DNA from: Bostrychus sinensis
Lineage: Eukaryota; Chordata; Actinopteri; Gobiiformes; Eleotridae
Direction of reading: 5' to 3'
NCBI GenBank assembly: GCA_020698575.1
Contig: CM036242.1
Coordinates: 22,134,124-22,198,123, forward strand
DNA length: 64,000 bases
Shown here: positions 60,229 through 64,000 of the stretch, one piece after another
Layout of the letters: each line of letters starts with the position of its first letter
Position numbering within the stretch: position 1 is the first letter of the stretch
Notes under the pieces: generated by a model
What the model was told of the DNA's origin: nothing
The model's database searches: none
What the model saw: the letters and a program-made list of their open reading frames with translations, nothing else
Program-made: the position numbers and the translations under genes

Positions 60229-62495
60229 TTAGCCCCATCCTTCTCTCTGTGTGTTCTCCAGGAACTCCTCGTAGAGCCAGCTCTGTGTGAACTCCTGGCT
60301 CTTATCCATTAATTGGAACAGCTGAAGATACTCCTCTGGATATACATGACCAGTCAGTATATCCTCAGGCAAACCCAACTCTGACAGCAGTTTACTTCCA
60401 CTATCTGGAGACCAGAGACTAAAAACAACATAAGAGTGTATATCAGAAACAGAAGGAACATTGAAAAATGATCTAGACATATTTAATGCTTACTTGAGCC
60501 TGTCGATGAGTTTGACCTTTCTTTTTGCCAAACACTGTTTAACCATCATGAGCAAAGTGGAAGCATTAGAGGGCGTCAGGCCTGCAGAGAACAAGTCAGC
60601 TCGAGGACGCAGCCGCACCAGACACAGATGGTCATTAACAAGCTAAGAGAAAAAGATAGTGCCATTAGTATTAATCTAGATATATTTTATTGAAGTAAAT
60701 GAAGGTCTTCATTTTTTTACTTTGCCTCTGGGGACTGGGGCACTTTGTCTTGAAGACACCACAAAGGAGTTCCAAGGCTCCTGTAAATGCATGCCACTTA
60801 ATCTGTTAATCTGCCTGCTATAGGTTGTAAATAAAATTAGTTGTACAAAATGTGGTGACAACATTTCAGTTTTTGTCATGTACCTTGTGCAGTAGTTGAA
60901 TATCACAGGCCATCTGCCAGAGGACACCAAAGGCTCTGTAGTTCATCATGTTACCTGGACATGCCATGAGTTTCTAAAATGTGATAAAAACACATTATAT
61001 AGAAAGGTATGGAAACCAACTTGGTCTGGTCTTAGTTTTTTTTTTTTTTTTTTTACTATGTGTTTTAGCAAGCAACCAGACACATTTCATATAACTTTAC
61101 AAATAATATAACTGGAGCAAAAAAAATATTTTTACTTGGTATTCTTTCTCGCTAATGAAGAGGTTGAGCTCAATCCGTCCATATCTGTAGACTGACAGTC
61201 GTTCAAACAAAGCGTAAACCATCTTCAGCAGCATACCTCGTTCATTATGCTGGGGCAGGATGCCAACCACCTTTACTGGGACCTCTAGTAAACAATTTCA
61301 ACAATAACTCAGTTTATTTGATTTTATAACTAGAACAATACAAGTCAGTGTACATTTTCAGTGTATATTTTTTAAATTACCATCAGTCCAATTAGCTTCT
61401 GATATTCCAAGATCAGTAAAGAGTTTGTCAGTAAACATAACAGGGGGTTTAAGGTGGCCACTGCCGAGTGGGTCAAGTTTAAAGTAGTCACAATGAACCA
61501 CTTCTAGCTGACCATCAAGACGACCTTCCAAATCCTACAACAATAAAATTAGCTTCAGTTAGTTTTGTTTGAGTGCATTGGACACTGTCCAGAGATAAAT
61601 ATAAAGACTTTCAAATGTATCTCTCTTTCTCTCCCTGCTTCTTATACACCATCCTGCTTAACTTTGGTTATGTTAGATTAACATAGTTTGTTACCTGCAG
61701 CTCATGTAAAAAGGACTTATCTCCTTCAAGAGCAACCACTCGTTGGGCTCCAGCCTTCAGCAGTGTTCTTGTGAGCACACCGGGCCCTGTAAGGCAAAAA
61801 GAAAGGTACATGCTTTTACTGTTTTCAGAGCAAAAAAGATGAAAATAAAGTTTTGTTCTGATAACACTCACCTGGGTTACATTCAAACAAAACAGTTTTA
61901 GTATCTTGTATGTCAGGTCCGAGGTTTTGCATCACAAGATTGGCGAGGACTGGGTCCACTATGAAGTGTCTAATTTTTTTGCATGCCTGTGCACGGCGAA
62001 TATTTTCTTCTACCTCCCCAATGTCTAGGAAGTCATACTGGCACAAAGGACGGCACTAGCCATGTGGATACAAGAAAGAATATATAACAGATCCATATGT
62101 AAATCACTGATAACTATCAAAATGTTTTTTTTTCTTTTTCTATACTCCTAGATTTAATGCCAGGACAACATTTCCTTACCAAACATGACAATGACTAGAC
62201 TAAAGTGACTCACCTGTACAGCTGCAGCAGACAGATTTCTTTGTGTTAGTGCTGAAGAAGGAGACAACCTCTCGGTACGAGGTTGTTGGGAAGTTTGACC
62301 TTTGGTTGACTGCAGAGGAGACAATCTGTCCAAGCTGTATGCCCTTCTTTGAAGTGCTGTAACAACCGGACCTCTGTGACCACAAGGCCTAACATAGCCC
62401 AGTACTGGTCTGTGCAAATATGATCTACTTCTGAAGGTATGGCAACATGTAGATCTCAGAAACAGTTCAACCACTCTACAAATCTGAGTAGACAT
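60229..62495 (-). CDS. tfb2m: Mitochondrial transcription factor B2 / dimethyladenosine transferase 2 (429 aa, 8 exons)
   Basis: Family role: mitochondrial matrix protein of the rRNA adenine dimethylase family that melts promoter DNA with POLRMT and TFAM. Exons on the minus strand: 62214-62495, 61872-62055, 61695-61786, 61381-61534, 61136-61284, 60884-60973, 60494-60642, 60229-60418. They total 1290 nt and are in frame to TAG. The first 50 residues are rich in Arg with a single acidic residue, as in a mitochondrial presequence. ECNPGPGVLTRTLL (across exons 2-3) is the SAM-binding glycine loop, followed by VVALEGD. Later blocks are DYFKLDPL, VKVVGILPQ and GRIELNLFISEKEY. Human TFB2M is 396 aa. 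An upstream ATG at 62505 opens a nine-codon ORF overlapping the start. Confidence 0.93.
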
Positions 62496-63413
62496 GGCGA
62501 TGCATCTGATGGTCAACAAGTGAACCGGAGGACCCCTTCAGAAGTCACTGTCTACGGGCATGGAAAAAGATTTTAATTTGGAAATAGTAATATCAGTGTA
62601 AAAAAGACAGTACTAAATATAACTACAAATAATTACAAAATGCTGAAGATGCGATGTTCACGAGTAAAAATGCATATATTAAACGTTAAATAAGATCGAA
62701 GATAAGAGCAAATAACGATTTGTATTGCACTTTTACTATCGCTCGGAAAGGTGCTCTTGAAAATTTACCATTGTACCAATATCAACGCGTTAAATTTATC
62801 TTTAGTGTAAGTAATTGGTTCTTTTTTTAAAACCTCTGACAGTCTGTTTTAATGGTATGGTCAAAATTCTTTAGCTTGATTTGGTAATGTACGCCATGTT
62901 CTTTAAAGGATCAAGTTCACGTAAGTACATAAAATACCTACCTGGCTGGCGAATTTCCTATAAATTCAACTCTGATAACAGGAGTAATTTAAAACTGCAC
63001 TGTCTTTGTATGATTACTATTAAAATCGCGTGACATTGAAGAACCAGCATCCTGACCCTTGGCAATTTGTTTTCAAGTCCTCTCGTGGTACAACCGGCGC
63101 GTTTAAATGTCGTCATTTTCAAACGACTTTTGTGAGAGCCAATCAAAACTCGGGAAAGAGCCTAACACAAATCTTATGTTTATAAAATATCACTTTGACT
63201 ATAACAAATAAAAAGATGTTAATATATACATTTAGTACATTTATATGAATGCTCTGCAAGACCGAGGACTGCCAACTGGCCGTTATTTTTTATTTATGGT
63301 AGCATTTTAGCATGACGGGGCTACGGAAGTAGAGAGGTAAGTGTCGCAGATAAGAGGCTGTAGCGAGTGTGTTGCAGTCATAGCTGCTGCTGTCTCACAG
63401 GACTGCTGTCAAC
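62496..63413. promoter_or_regulatory. Divergent intergenic region between tfb2m and sccpdh
   Basis: About 0.92 kb separates the two start codons, which point away from each other. It contains a CCAAT box at 63139-63143 within 'gagagccaatcaaaac', and a GC-rich patch 'accggcgcgtttaaatgtcg' near 63091-63112. No TATA box was recognised near either gene. Shared regulation is possible but not shown. Confidence 0.5.
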
Positions 63414-63612
63414 ATGCCGTCTGTAGAAACATCCCCTAACCGGCCCTACCATATGGTGGTTTTCGGAGCCTCTGGGTTCACTGGACAGTTTGTGGTGGAG
63501 GAGGTAGCTCGGACTGCTTCTGAGGGTCCAAATGGGAGTTTGAGGTGGGCCGTGGCTGGCAGGAGCAGGCAGAAGCTAGAGAAAATATTGGAGCAAGCCG
63601 CCGGAGTCCTCA
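63414..63612 (+). CDS. sccpdh: Saccharopine dehydrogenase-like oxidoreductase, first coding exon
   Basis: ATG at 63414 in a favourable context (caacATGc), followed by 66 codons and a donor CTCA|gtatgtgc at 63612. The protein begins MPSVETSPNRPYHMVVFGAS and continues GFTGQFVVEEVAR and WAVAGRSRQKLEKILEQA. GASGFTG is the Rossmann nucleotide-binding loop and AGRS the conserved strand-2 end of the SCCPDH family. The human protein is about 429 aa and is found on lipid droplets and in mitochondria. The rest of the gene is beyond the right edge. Only intron sequence follows to 64000. Confidence 0.93.
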
Positions 63613-64000
63613 GTATGTGCATTTTAAATAATATTGCTAATTCATTTGACTCTCGCTTTTAATTGAAGTTCACCCATGTAAGTTTTACATTATCTTTGTT
63701 ATACGGCACGTTTTTATCAGATTATCAAGATTAGACCATGCGAGTTATCTGGACATACTGGTTGATCGGTCTTTGAGCAGTGAGCACTAATTCCAAAGTA
63801 CAGGGGAGATTTAATTATAGTTAATGATTGTTAACCCTTTAGTGCATTTTGCATACGATTTAGGCTTTAGAATAGAAAGATATTTTTCAAATTGTTAGAT
63901 AAATGGCAGAGCTGACTTGTTGATTCTTATCGACAACTTGTATGACTGGAATGCACGTACAGATGTAACATAATGTGAACAGCCTACGTGGTTGGCCAGT

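Noticed and set aside
62517..62519. tfb2m start at 62519
   Set aside because: The codon there is TTG. The first ATG in the frame is at 62495 and leaves a good mitochondrial presequence.

Overview
This is nuclear DNA from a teleost fish. The evidence is intron-rich vertebrate genes with GT/AG splice sites, an AT-rich background, and a load of typical fish transposons: Rex3 and L2 LINEs, an R4/Dong-type LINE, Tc1 elements and hAT MITEs. The species cannot be named from the sequence. No prokaryotic features, CRISPR arrays, rRNA or tRNA genes were seen.

Four protein-coding genes were found and their exons reconstructed by hand. From left to right they are smyd3 (minus strand; coding exons 1-5 between 44483 and 23483, the rest beyond the left edge), cnst encoding consortin (minus; 12 coding exons, 53970 to 46587, 748 aa), tfb2m encoding mitochondrial transcription factor B2 (minus; 8 exons, 62495 to 60229, 429 aa) and sccpdh (plus; first coding exon 63414-63612). 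The cnst and tfb2m exon chains close in frame over their whole length. The same four genes cluster on human chromosome 1q44, so the block is conserved, but the position and orientation of cnst relative to tfb2m appear different here.

Layout: 1-23482 is smyd3 intron containing a decayed Rex3 LINE at the left edge, several hAT-type elements (7331-8099 has a perfect 8-bp target duplication) and other repeats. 23483-24395 holds smyd3 exons 5 to 2. 24396-44322 is a 19.9-kb first intron loaded with mobile DNA: a second Rex3 copy, a complete Tc1 element with three nonsense codons, a 1.8-kb near-perfect palindrome flanked by a 6-bp duplication, and an uninterrupted RT plus restriction-like-endonuclease LINE set between two (TA)n tracts. 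44323-45100 carries smyd3 exon 1, a CRE-like site and a MITE in its promoter region. 46587-54840 is cnst. 55282-59898 is a nested transposon stack between cnst and tfb2m. 60229-64000 holds tfb2m and the divergent start of sccpdh.

The most unusual object is the palindrome at 30634-32441. It has arms of about 850 bp, a loop of about 100 bp, TAT...ATA ends and no transposase, and a 250-bp fragment of one end recurs at 57483-57732. It looks like a poorly characterised non-autonomous DNA transposon family.
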